From NCBI GenBank assembly GCA_963920665.1, contig OY987267.1, positions 19,096,001 through 19,160,000 of the forward strand: 64,000 nucleotides of DNA, in the 5' to 3' direction. Below, in pieces: positions 22,832 to 34,200 of the stretch (within the stretch, counting starts at the first letter, position 1; every line of letters begins with the position of its first letter). Origin of the DNA: Straminergon stramineum. Taxonomy: Eukaryota; Streptophyta; Bryopsida; Hypnales; Calliergonaceae. Under the pieces are notes generated by a model. The model worked only from the letters and a program-made list of their open reading frames with translations, was not told the DNA's origin and did no database searches. Made by a program: the position numbers and the translations under genes.

Positions 22832-23850
22832 TTATAAAGTGGATGTACAATTTGCATCATTGTGGTGTTCTTTTGAAGGCCCTAGAAATTTGAATACGTC
22901 CTTACGAGATGTTCTACTTCTTACAAATGAGCAACAACCCACTCCAAAACCCAACAGTAATACCACAAGTAGTCCTATCACACTGAACCCAATAATCAAA
23001 CCTTTTAGTTGGGAGTTGGGACTTTCCAGACCCACATGCAATACACTACATGCTCCGCAACAAGCTAGATTTTCGATGGTGCTTGTCAAGTATGTTTTCT
23101 CACAAAGACCTCCATTTGTTGCATAATATTCGTTGCTCACTCTACATGGTTGGATTGTTTCATTTTGAGTTAGAAAACAACAAAGTTATTCAATAAAGAA
23201 GCTGCAAGTGCTATAATAGGAAATAAAGAGCTATGCTAGGAGAGGCTTTGTCTCTTTAATTAATAGAGCAACAAAAAATCTACAAGAGGCTTAGTTTGAA
23301 ACTTGCTTCTTAATGTAATTCCAATGTAGACATTACGGAGTACTTCATAGTATGGAGGATTCAACTTGGAAGTGGCAACAAATACATATACATTAGAACA
23401 AACGCAAACTTTTTCACCTTCATTATGTTCCTACTTATAGGTGTTCAATATTCTAGCAATGATAAGCTTTTGGAAATTAAATTAATTCAATTGATAATGG
23501 ACCTCTTACTCAAGATGTAGCTCTTCCCCCTCGGAGTCTAGAGCCAAAAAATCATCAATGTGGCTAATTTGGGCAGCACAATTTTTGAGACGATTGCTTA
23601 CGACTAATAAGGTGCAATTTACAGTAATCAATATGATTGGATGTGTAGGAGCACTATATCTTGTGACCCTACTAAGCAAGGCATTATTGACTAGATTTGT
23701 CAAGTTGCCCATTAGCTCCAAGTAGAATGTTATTCCAACAATGCCTATTAGATCACCCTCCGCGGAGAAATTGTCATTGTAGAGATGTGAAATGCAAATG
23801 CAACAATGGTAACTAGAAGAGGGTAGATGAATGAGTTATTGCTTTATGAT
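22832..23850 (-). CDS. Candidate two-exon membrane protein, minus strand, copy 1
   Basis: The family is not recognised. Reading leftward, a first exon runs from about 23,850 to 23,510. It contains DNFSAEGDLIG and SHIDDFLALDSEGEELHL and ends at a good donor (TTGA/gtaagagg). A second coding stretch, to 22,832, reads ...NETIQPCGVSNEYY, then Cys-rich NLACCGACSVL, a membrane helix (LIIGFSVIGLLVVLLLGFGV) and a basic tail ending CTSTL-stop. The layout suggests an extracellular Cys-containing region, one membrane helix and a short cytosolic tail. Both stretches stay open in copy 2 (62,084-63,131) with mostly conservative differences. I could not find a convincing acceptor for the second stretch, so the joint is unproved and it may be a pseudogene. 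Confidence 0.35.
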
Positions 23851-24460
23851 TGAGTTGATTGGCTCCTGTGGTGTTGAAGACAATCATGTTGACAAGGTCA
23901 TCTACATTGAGCATACAAAGCACTTGGATCAACCTCAACTATTGAATAGTTGGATCTTGGTCAACAAAGGTTTTAAAAAAAAAAAAAACTTAATGTTATA
24001 GCTTGTTATTGAAAATATCATATCTTTCTTCAACTAATAAGAAGGTGCCATTTGTATTCAAATAGGGTCCATTGAAGTTATAATAATTGCATTTAAGTAT
24101 GACTCATGTTTGCAAATTTTTTGTTTTAGATTCTTGTATAAAATATAGAATCTCAATTCATTAATGCCTATGGTAATTTTGAATAAACCTCTATTTAGAG
24201 TTTTGAAAATTCATAATTTATAATTAAAGTTCAAAAAATGTATCTTAAAAAATCCAAATATTCTCTTTGACTCTTACAAACATAAATCCTCATATATGTA
24301 ATAAGAGGCCTCTTGAAGAACCTTCTAATTAGAAAGAACTTCTTGAGAAACTTCTTAGAACCATGAAAGAATCTGTTAGTAGCAAGAAGTCTCTTGAGAG
24401 GCTTTCTAGATCTAGATAGGAATGTGTAAGCAACATGAAGTCTCTTGAAGAGCTTCCTAA
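23851..24460. other. AT-rich spacer, copy 1
   Basis: Colinear with about 63,132-63,706. No gene is seen. Near 24,310-24,450 a phrase around CTTCTTGAGAAACTTCT and CTCTTGAGAGGCTTTCT recurs several times as a loose short repeat. Confidence 0.4.
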
Positions 24461-25384
24461 TTAATCCCTAAAGGACCGAGACCTTTCTCCATCAAAACAC
24501 ATTCAAAACTACCACTTCTACTACAAAGAGCAAAAAAAATTAAATTTTTTTTAAATATTTGACCATAGTTTCTTATAATAGAATAGTATAAGAATGTATA
24601 TGAGGAATTTCAGAAATTTGACCTCATAGATTGCAAGATATTTACATCCAAAGTGAAGAAAACAAGTTTATTTGCAACTTGCTTGACTAGATTTTTTAGC
24701 TTTGAATCATCTTAACTTAAAATTTTTGTATTATGAATTTTGATTTTCTAAGTTTTATGTTGAATAATTGTGTTGAGAATGTAGGAAAAAAAATTTAAGA
24801 AAGGAAACTTGATTTTTACTCATTAAAAAATTGTGAAGTAAAAGTAGGTTCAAGATTGAAAGAAAAACTAAATTGTTCATAGCACTAAGATGAAATTGAA
24901 ATACAATAATCCCAATAGTGAGATTGTTCTAACAAGCAAACATAACCCTCTCTAACAATTGTTTTTGGAAAATTGTAAAAAACGGAATTAAAAAATGAAT
25001 CCTATAAGTTATTTTTTCAAGAAGATGTTTAGATTGTCCACAAAACTAAGATTTTCCACAACTTTCTTATCACTAGTTCAAATAGAATGAATCAGTGCTT
25101 TGGATGTACCAAAAAAATGACATTTGAGGGAAAAAGAATTTCAAATTATTTTGACTTTTTGTGATTTTTTTGAGCTACCCACCAACCTCCATTTTTGGCT
25201 CATTGTTCCATAACTTTTTCTCCTGGGCATTGATTGAAATATAATTTATATATATCCACAAACCTCTTACAAAATCACACATCTTCAAAAAAATTCCAAA
25301 AAATTTCACTGAAAATTGAGGTCATAAGAACCTATCCAAACCCAAATTGTCCTCCGAAGGGACAAACCGTCTTTTAGGGGTTAA
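24461..25384. mobile_element. piggyBac-like element PB3
   Basis: The element is about 920 bp and TTAA-flanked. The left terminus is TCCCTAAAGGACCGAGACC and the right one, reverse-complemented, CCCCTAAAAGACGG. Inside the left end it matches the reverse complement of the right end of PB1 (for example TCAAAACTACCA and GATTGCAAGATAT), so the two are relatives in opposite orientation. In copy 2 the same left end begins at 63,707 but the interior diverges after about 40 bp. Confidence 0.8.
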
Positions 25385-25579
25385 AAGAAGCTTCTCAAAT
25401 CTATGAAGGAATCTATTAGTAAGAAAAGGCTCTTGAACTACGAAGTAGTATATATAATGTCATATCATATGGTCTTATACTATTATGAGTCAAAACTACA
25501 AGAGAAATGGGGTCCAATTGAAGAGAAAAACAATAGAAAACGTGTTAATTTTCTTTGAGGGTTAGGAACACTTGATTTG

Positions 25580-26765
25580 AAACAGGCATTGGGAAAAAAT
25601 CCTACGAGAATCAACTCCATTAGTACAACCACAATTGGAAGGGAGACAATGGAGTATTGACATTCTATTCTTGTAATGTTGATTCAAAGTAGGCTCTTCC
25701 ACCGTATTGCATCAATAAGTTACATACCAAAATCAACATTTGTAGCAATGTGTTGAAAAGAATTGTTGAAATATTCTACGGTTTGTCAAATTGCAATAAA
25801 CAAAATTACTGGTAAAATAAACTAGCCCATAACAACCCAACTCTCTAATGCAAACATCCACAAAATGACCCATTATAGTTTTCTATCAATCCATGGGAGA
25901 TTTTTTTCTAATTGATGAGGTTAGGGCTTTATTAGGTAGATTAATGGCCAAACTCAATGCTTTGTATGATGGTGATGGAATTATTAGAGACTAATTTAGG
26001 AACTTCCACCTTTCCAATGTAAAGTCATTGCAAGAACTAACTTTTTTATTCCATCATATCATGTCCATCTTAGAAAATGTTGCAACCATATTAGGAAATA
26101 TTGTGACTACTTTAGGTGATCTAATGACTATTATGAACACTCTTTTTGATGGTTTTGGGGTAGTCTACAAACAGTTTTGAACCATTTGGGTTGCACACTT
26201 CAAAAAGTATTAACACATTCATACTCTATCAAAAAATGAAATTTCAAATGCTCTCTGTATTTCTCATGTTTGTCTTTCTATGGAAAAAAAATTTAATATT
26301 GAAAAGTGCCAACATGGCAAACCAACCAATCTGCCTATGATAGGCTTATTTACCTTAGTACGGATTGCAAAAACAGAATATTTATCAGTACTGCATAAAG
26401 ATACATACCATCAACCATACTGCAACACTAAGATTATTTAGGTGATGACATGCTTTGTGGGCTTTTCAATTCCTCCAGATTCCACTGTTCAATCCACTGT
26501 CAAGTGTAAGTTACACTACGACCATACACCATCAAATGAATGGAATTCAAAATGCAGCAAACAAAGGTCGGCAGATTCATGATTTCAGACGTGCCATGGT
26601 GTGCATTGTTCATTTCCAATTCCGGTCCTATGTGATTTTGAGCCCCATGAAAACTGGGTAAACTGTTTGCACTACAAATATCAGCTTCCTATACCGTAGA
26701 GCAATTGTGACAATGCATTTTCTTCAATCCAAGGTAATGGATTGCTTTTGGAAATCATTACAGAC
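25580..26765. repeat. Segment R, second copy (right half)
   Basis: Homologous to about 20,590-22,000, but without the ML-B elements found at 20,638 and 21,352 and with an ML-A insertion of its own. It carries the CACAATTGGAAGGGAGA landmark and the block with TTTCAGACGTGCCATGG and TTTTGAGCCCCATGAAAAC. It ends where homology stops near 26,765. No coding function is evident. Confidence 0.7.
25813..26357. mobile_element. Mariner-like ML-A element, inverted
   Basis: The element is about 545 bp, inverted relative to 3,124-3,656, with TA at both ends. The right terminus reads GCCTATGATAGGCTTATTTACCT and the left AAATAAACTAGCCC. The homologous sites in R at 21,317 and 60,815 are empty (a GGTAGTGCTGGATTGC-like sequence). 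On the plus strand, 26,030-26,178 codes SLQELTFLF...LFDGFGVVYK, the same core as the minus-strand frame at 3,197-3,505. Confidence 0.85.
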
Positions 26766-28003
26766 TAGGTAATTGCAAAGTTGGCCAAGTTATCAAAAAT
26801 AATCATTGGTTAGGACCTATAGAGTTGCAGGGTGCTAAGGTTGGTATTGATTGGCAATTATTTTTCATGACTTGGCCTCCTTTGAAGTAATCGGATACAA
26901 TGTCAATGCAAGAGAGTTGAGCCGTTTGACATCTTTAATTGCTTAAGCAATGAAAACATGTCACATTAGCAAAAGTCTCTTGCATTTAGATTATGTTAGG
27001 AGGATCCACACTCATTAAATTAATACCGGTTGATAGGAGTAGAGATTTGTCTTAGATTTCTCTCACTGCTAGAGCAATGACATTTTTACTTCATACCCGC
27101 CTTGTTCAACATTTGCTCAAGGTAAGGAGTGAGTGTTATCAGTCTTAATCTTCCTCTCTGTAATCAATCAAAACATGGCACGATAGTGTAACTCTCCTGC
27201 ATTGACATTATGTAGCACCTACACTAAATAGTGAAACTAGGTTGCCCCTCACTAATTTCTGGACATTTTATACTACATAAATATTTACTAGTACTACAAT
27301 AATTTCCATTGATAATTACTACACTAATTTGAATTAATTTTTGCTGATTTTGGCAAAAACACAATTACCAGAAGATGTAAAACAATACAATCTCATTTTT
27401 TGATTGATGCTTTGCAACAAACAACAAAAAGTGTTGTTTCTCACAAGATAATCTCTATATAAACACCACACATGTTTGTGTGCACCTCAAGTGATAAAAA
27501 ATCAAATACTATCAGTATAAGTAATGAAAACATCCATCAATGTATAAAAAGCCTTACCAAATAACAAAAGCATGAGACAAGATTGAATATACCATAGTAG
27601 ACAATATGACAATATGATAGATCACCTCATTCAACAATTCAAAATAATCAACAAACTCAACAATTCAAGGCACAATCACATCAATGTGGTCAAATATCAT
27701 CTTGTACTCTTACAACACAAGGTTAAACAATCATGCATCTTCAAATCTAATCAATCTAGGCCTTGAACTAAAACAACAACAACATAGATTTCTCTATTTT
27801 AGCTTAAACAATTCTATTTCTATTTTGTTAAAACTCTACTAGCAAATCACACTAGAACATTTAGTAATCAAATTGACGAAATTGAAATGCTTATGAAGTT
27901 GCAAACTTGGTAGCATTTGCAAAAATCAATGATGAGACCATCAAAGAGAAAAGGAAAAGACACTCCTTGGAAGATAAGACCATCAAAGAAGGATAGGAAC
28001 ATG
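26766..28003. other. Spacer without recognisable gene
   Basis: AT-rich and outside the part of the duplication visible in copy 2. I see no frame with recognisable protein similarity. The 27,868-28,119 frame belongs to the inverted ML-B element. Confidence 0.4.
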
Positions 28004-28333
28004 CAAGGTACGAGGTCCATAAAGCGCTCACTTAAGAGTTGAAATCTGAATTTGGGGAGGTAAAACTTCTTGAAATATTTTTCAGTAAATTCTCCTTGAA
28101 AGACAAGTGGAATTAGCATCTAATTGAAGACGTTCCATGTTTTTTGGAGTTTTGTAGAATTAGTTTTGGATTTCTGAAGTTGAAATGGCAAAAGGCTCTA
28201 AAATCGCACACCTCCTCAAATGTACACTATTTGTGCATCACTAGTTCAATGAAAAAGTAACATGTTTAAATATTGTACATATACAAAGGTGGGCAATTTT
28301 AGAGCCTATGCGCTTATGGAACCTCCTACCTTA
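28004..28333. mobile_element. Mariner-like ML-B short element, inverted relative
   Basis: The element is about 330 bp with termini AAGGTACGAGGTCCATAAA and, reverse-complemented, AGGTAGGAGGTTCCATAA. Both ends also share a GCGC just inside. It is the reverse complement of the 21,352-21,652 element: the fragment CTTGTCTTTCAAGG there appears as its complement CCTTGAAAGACAAG here. The right flank is TA; the left TA has decayed to CA. Confidence 0.75.
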
Positions 28334-28946
28334 CTCCTCCAAAATGATCATGATACTTTGCAATGATACTTTGAAGTTCCATAGTCAATTGTATGACATG
28401 CCATCCACCAAGAATATTATGTGCTAGGCCTATACATATCATGGCCTTTTAGGTAAAGTTAATTCCTCTTTGATCTCTATGCTCATTCACATCCTTCACA
28501 ATAGCCACTGCCAACTCCATAAAAAAATGGTTACCAAGGTTTTTCAACATTCCTAATGCCCTACCATCTTCACGTTGTTGTGACATATACCTACCTATCT
28601 AGAAAAGCACGAGGCTTTTAGTTGTAATAGATGTTTGTGAAAAGAAAAAAAATCCCAATGAATAAGGAAATCCTAAATCCAATACAAAGTCCCACTCACA
28701 ATAAGCAATTACAATATGAATCCTAATGAACTTGCTATTGCTTTAGCAAATTCACTCTCACTCACAACCCTCAATGGAACTCAAAAAGAGAAAGCAACTA
28801 TCACAAAAGTAATCAATTTGGGATGGCCTTCTATCTGAAAGATACTTTTTCATCGTCCACGAATGTTGAAAATTCTAAACATCAAGTGTAGCAAATGATT
28901 TAGTATGAACATTTCAATATGAATTTGCATTGTTTCATAATTGCAG
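28334..28946. other. Spacer upstream of the ascorbate peroxidase fragment
   Basis: I searched this stretch for the expected preceding ascorbate peroxidase exon (VTGGP...FVPGRK) and did not find it. Nothing else is recognised. Confidence 0.4.
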
Positions 28947-30383
28947 GATTCAGTGGCTACTCCAACTGAGGGAAGATTGCCCAATGCTAGAAAAGGTATG
29001 TGATATTTCAACTGACTCAACTAGCGAGGACATTTGTCTTGCTATATTTTAATTTAAACAAATATCCCTGCTGACAGGCTAGTGCAATGCACCAGCATTG
29101 TTTCACGTTCATGCTGTCATTTCCTTCTGCCACAATAATGTTTCTCCTTTTTGCCGTTGAGCAAAACCATCACATCTGAAAGACATCTTTTACCGGATGG
29201 GTTTGTCGGACAGAGAAATTGTCGCTTTGTCTGGTGCCCACACTCTGGTAAGTCACATTATCACTTTGTCGATAGGTTAGATTTCTACCTTGAAGGTTTT
29301 CTCTGTGCTCCTAGGATCAACAAACATAAGATCTGTGTTCTTCAGATAAGTCGATACAATTGTGACGTACTTTGTATGTTAATGCTGGATGAGCAGGGAA
29401 GAGTGCATAAGGAAAGGTCTGGCTTTGAAGGTCCATGGACAGCAAACCCACTGAAGTTTGACAACTCCTACTTTCTGTAAGTGTTTTGGCACCGTCGAGT
29501 GCAGGATAGTTAATGGCTAGTATAGTCTATGGTAGTGATATGAATGCATTTCTCCATGCTCGCCTGAAGCGTGCTAAATTTCGACGTTGGGGACTAGAAT
29601 TTTCTCGTTCATGATCTTCGAAAGCAACTTGTGAGGCGTGCTGTGATTACCAATGTATTGGTGTTCAGGTCTACCATCACCTTATACATAATACTCAACC
29701 CTGCGTCGAAGAATTTTTTAATCGTGCACACGGATTATGAGATATACATGCTGGGTCTAGATTTCACATGACATTTTATCCCAGTTTATCCTGTATTGTG
29801 GTCTAATACTGTAATTGGCTTTTATGTGGTTGGTTGTAGGGAACTACTGAAGGGAGAGTCAGATGGTCTTTTGCTCCTCCCAACAGACAAGGCATTGTTG
29901 GAGGACCCTGCTTTTAGACCTTTTGTGGAGCTTTATGCCAGGATGAGCCGCTATGAACTCTAGTGTTTCACTTTTCCAATTTTGTGTAGGCGATAGTCTG
30001 CATGAATTTCTGCGGGTCCTTGTCATCTTGTCTTGCGTAGGCCTGAGGCTGTTTTACTACTAATAGTTTCGTCTAAGGCGAAGATATGTTGTTCTGTATG
30101 TGTCAGTGGCGATATTTTTTTGCACAGATATGTCAATATGACTAATTGCGATGAAGATGTTTTCTTCCGTGATTACGCTGATAGTCAGAAGAAGCTGTCA
30201 GAGCTGGGCTGCGTCCATACCTTACCTGCATTTGCAACACAGTCTACAAGTAGCAAGTCAGCTACAGACGCCTATCAAAGTAACGCCGTCATTCTTGGAC
30301 AAGCTGCAATTGGTGTGGGAGTTGCAGGTTTTGTTGTTGTCCTGAGCTACCTATACGAAGCCAAACGAAGAATTCTCAAGTGA
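28947..30383 (+). CDS. APX: Ascorbate peroxidase, 3' part, membrane-anchored type
   Basis: Class I haem peroxidase that reduces hydrogen peroxide with ascorbate. Exons seen are 28,947-28,995 ([16 protein letters not shown]), 29,162-29,247 ([20 protein letters not shown] then AHTL with the proximal His), 29,397-29,476 ([18 protein letters not shown] with the Trp next to the proximal His), 29,840 to about 29,941 (LPTDKALL with the buried Asp) and 30,128-30,383 ([20 protein letters not shown], then helix [20 protein letters not shown] and a basic tail). The helix plus KR-rich tail is typical of peroxisomal-membrane APX. Phases of the first four exons fit. Two problems exist. The 5' exons with the distal Arg, Trp and His are absent upstream. 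The donor after LYAR reads AG/gatgag with no GT; without splicing there, the frame ends MSRYEL-stop and loses the anchor. It is probably a 5'-truncated, decaying gene. Confidence 0.75.
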
Positions 30384-31410
30384 ACCTCACGCAAATCCTA
30401 CTTTCGATGAAGTGCTGGGCAACCTATTATCTTCTTGTTCTTCAAGTGTATGGAGCTCCGGAAGTCTTCAGACTTGACTGGGGAGCTGCAAAGGATGCGT
30501 TGTCGAGTACAGGTACAAGTTATTGAACGGATGATGTGATGTTCTAACAATTGAACTAGCAATCTTGTAATCCATATTTTCTGGGTTGCCTCGACGATGA
30601 AGCACTGGAATTCCTGCTGCTCTGGTGCTACGGAACTTCATTGTAGAAAATAGGAGCTTTAGAGGCTTAAATTATTCTTAGTCTTACTAATATTCTTACT
30701 GTTTGTGACTTGAACTTTAAGTCACTTATGCTAATATTGGTTAATTGAGAATGCGTCTTTTCTGAGCAATATTTGAGTACAGGAAGGATGTGGATGTGTA
30801 AATTTGTTGTGTACTTAGTTCGGTATATGTAGGTGGAAAGTACATATCTTTGTTTAGCTGTGCTCAGATCCTGCTACGTTCAGTGAAGGGTGACGGTTTT
30901 CAACTATTAATTGTTCTTTAATATTTTTTAGTGTCAGCTGGATCAGGTTGAAGTTGCAAAAGTTTGATCAGCAACAGTAATTGGAGGTATGATTGAACTT
31001 GAGTGCTTGGCTTCAACTGCAAGATTTTTTATTTCTTTCCATTTGAACCGTCCGGGTTTTTAAGCCCAGATTCTTGTCAACAGTGCCCTGATTTCGAGTT
31101 TTCAAGTCTTGTTTGAGAATTGCTTCTTATGTCAAAACGCCAGTCTTGCACTTTGATGCTCCTAAATATTATGCTGAATGACTCCTCAATGAGATTGGCA
31201 GACGGATGTGGTATTCCCAATGAAAATAATGGTCTGATGCGGAGGCCTGGGTGGATCATGCGGTTGGAACGACAACGATTGTGCGAGATATTGTAGCGAC
31301 TGTTAGCGGTCCAGAGTTGGGTACTTTTTCAGTCTTGTCCAGAGTTTGCTCTGAACAGACTTGCTGTGGAATCTGAATTGAATGGACTCATAATGAAGCC
31401 AACCTTCGAA
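30384..31410. other. 3' flank of the ascorbate peroxidase fragment
   Basis: No further gene is seen. Base composition is more even than in the AT-rich spacers. The transcript end of the peroxidase gene should lie here, but no clear signal stands out. Confidence 0.35.
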
Positions 31411-31990
31411 AGAGTATTGGAAAGAGATGCAGGTTCTTCTCCACAGTTGCCTTAAGATTTACTTTCATGTGCTCGTAAAAGATCAAAACTTAAAGTAGTT
31501 TCTTAGGGTTGAGAAAGTGTCTAGTTATTTTGTAAAGGAAAACAAATGGCAATGCTATGAGTATAAGTTCCACTCTGACCCTACGCCATTAGATGAATTG
31601 AATTCGAAATGTAGCAAGCAGAGGTTGCCAGGATCATGATTTCAGATGTGTCATGGTGTACGTCGCTCGTTTCCAAATCCGGTCCCATGTGATTTTGAGC
31701 CCCATGAAAATTGTTCGCACTGTGAATATCAGCTTCCTGTAGCGTAGTGCAATTGTGACAATGCATTCTCTTTCCGTAGCACCTAGTGGAAAATGCAATA
31801 GAAAAAATTAAATTGAAACTCTGGTTCCTATGCAGTAGAACTAAACCAGAGGTATAAATAAGAATGAAATCTCACACTAGACGTCGAGGGCTTGATACCC
31901 CTGCGTACTCGCCCTTACTAGTGGTTTCCAAATTGATCACAATTCCCAAATCGCCTCCATTCTCAGAGCAGAAGTCTTTAATTGAGTCAC
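31411..31990. repeat. Segment R, third copy (ends joined, middle absent)
   Basis: 31,411-31,560 matches 19,471-19,620 and 31,561-31,985 matches about 21,745-22,205, so some 2.1 kb of R is missing at the joint near 31,560. It lies about 1 kb downstream of the peroxidase gene, while the fuller R lies about 1 kb downstream of the peroxidase exon-1 relic at 18,392. Confidence 0.75.
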
Positions 31991-34200
31991 CCCTAGTGAA
32001 TTGCACGACACTTCCAATGGTATCTGTCCAAGTGCACTGACAAATTCAGCTAATAATATAAGCAAATGTAACGTGAGAGATACACATTAATTAATAGAAT
32101 TTTTCAACTGGGGCAGGGGGGACGAAAAGAGTTATTTCCTTGCGCCTCTCTCATTCAGGATAGCGAAATTTCTTTGTTTGCTCTTTCCATGTATTCAGGT
32201 GCAGTCAAGATCACTTTCAGTACCTGGACTTCCAAATTCGAAAGAGGCTATGGCGAGGTAATGGAGTATCGTCACCAATTGCGAAGGCATTAAAAAGAGG
32301 TGGCCATGTGAAAGTGGTTCTTGAAATTGTTGCTAGAGGGAGCTTGCTTGGAATTGGCGTCTGCTTGTGATTGCTGCAAATGTATCGGGCGACGAAGAGA
32401 AATCATGAGCTGGCAGGAGGAATTGGTGTACAAACAACCCAATCAATCAATTTATTTCCCGAATGCTACTTAGAATTTGTTCCTGGCTTGCATCAATTGC
32501 ATGATTTTCCAGGCTATTGTTTGCGTCAGAGTGGTTGCAGCGGGGACTGAAGGCTTACAGTCAATTCAAGAAAGTTTTGCATGTCCATGTACACTCGGCA
32601 GACCTCTTTCAACGACATCGAGTACTGAAATTTTCCTGCAGACTATCATTGGCTATGCATGTGCAGCACGCTTGGCAAACATTCAAAAAATGTCTGTCAT
32701 TTTTTCGTGACACGGAGTACATTTCAGGAGCATCTTTGCATGTGGTAGAACGTGCAATTGTTCATGACCTGAATCTTCCATTTCATAGAATTGGCGCGAT
32801 TCCAGGAGTCTTAAATTGCGACTTTCATCTACACCAAACTCTAAAGATGAGGTTTGTATAGATTTACGTTACGCCTTAAAGGTGCCTAAGTCGTGGAATT
32901 CCACCACAGAAACAAAATTGATGCTGTAAACACAAACCCGAAATATATACCATGCTTCAGTTCTGGATCCATAGTCGTGGCCAACTCCATGAGAAGAAGG
33001 TTTAGAATGGTCTATTCTGACGTGACTGCATGGAGTAGACTTCATTTGATGTAGTGTCACGCAGTTTAATTGCAAGTAGCCAATATAACCAGAGGCAGAA
33101 TTGCGAATTGGAAAGTGGTCAGACATGATTACAGAATTAGCTTTCAACGGAGTGATCCTACCTAACAGACTCATTCATGATGCGACGTGGAAGAGAGTAC
33201 CCCCCAATTCAGCTTGATTGGAGGTCGAATTGGTGGTCAACATATGCTTAGAGATGATGCCTCCCATAATGCACGATGGGGCAGTCTACCTTCTCACTTC
33301 AGTCAACTGTCACAAAGTAAACAGAGAATACTGATATGCTTCAATTTCCTGTAACTGACTATCACCCTGGGAGCAGAGTACGCTCTCTTCGGCAGCTGCC
33401 AAAGCCTGAAATCAATAGAGCAGGAATTGCTCCTCCCAAGTTTCGATTAGCGAAGAGTTAGATAAAACAGGACCAATCGGTTACATAAAAACGAGTAAAT
33501 ATATTCTTGTAACAGATGGCGTGTTTCAGAGTGACAAAAATGTGACATTGAAGTCCCCAGAGCTGTAAAACAAACTGTAGGACAGGTCCTGATCTGAGCT
33601 TTCACTGTACAGGCGACTCAAACTACTTTAATGTCATTGATATCCACGATCTTAACGAACATGAGGTTAACACGAAACTGAATGATATGCGGTCACGAGA
33701 ACAAAATTGAGGGAAACCGGTCGCATACAACAAATCAATAAGCAACTCTAGGTAGAGAACAACGGGTTAACTTCCAGTGAATGAGGAGCCTGTTGATATG
33801 CAAATTAAAATGCAAATTACATTTCATACTCCACATTGGGCTGCCCCTGGGAAGCGCAGCATGCACAGGGCTCAGAGCACTACTGCAAAACCCGTCGCTT
33901 TTCATTCCTTGAATTAGCGACAAAACGTGGGGTGAGTGAAAAAAAGTCACAAGGGACAAATCGTGGGGCGGACTTGGATACTAACAATAGATCATTTTTA
34001 GTGAGAAGCGACACAACTCCGGATCTCCTCAATGAAAAACGACGGGGTTCGCTCTAGTGGAGCGGCTGTCTGGGGGTGACTACTACTGAGGTGGTTTGCG
34101 TTCCAAATCCTACGGTCGTGTGGACTTGTCTGTGATTCAAGCAAACCCAAACTAGAGCTTTGTTCCTTGGAATCGATCCAAGCCCTCACTAGAGTTCACG
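31991..34200. other. Moderately GC-rich spacer, no supported gene
   Basis: Several short frames exist (for example 32,517-32,861) but none shows a recognisable family or consistent splice pattern. Splice-like acceptors occur near 32,200 (tattcag) and 32,513 (tttccag), so exons of an unknown gene cannot be excluded. This stretch has no second copy in the window. Confidence 0.3.

Noticed and set aside
32477..32861. Two overlapping plus-strand frames in the 32-kb region
   Set aside because: They are short, without family similarity, and have no second copy in the window to test conservation.
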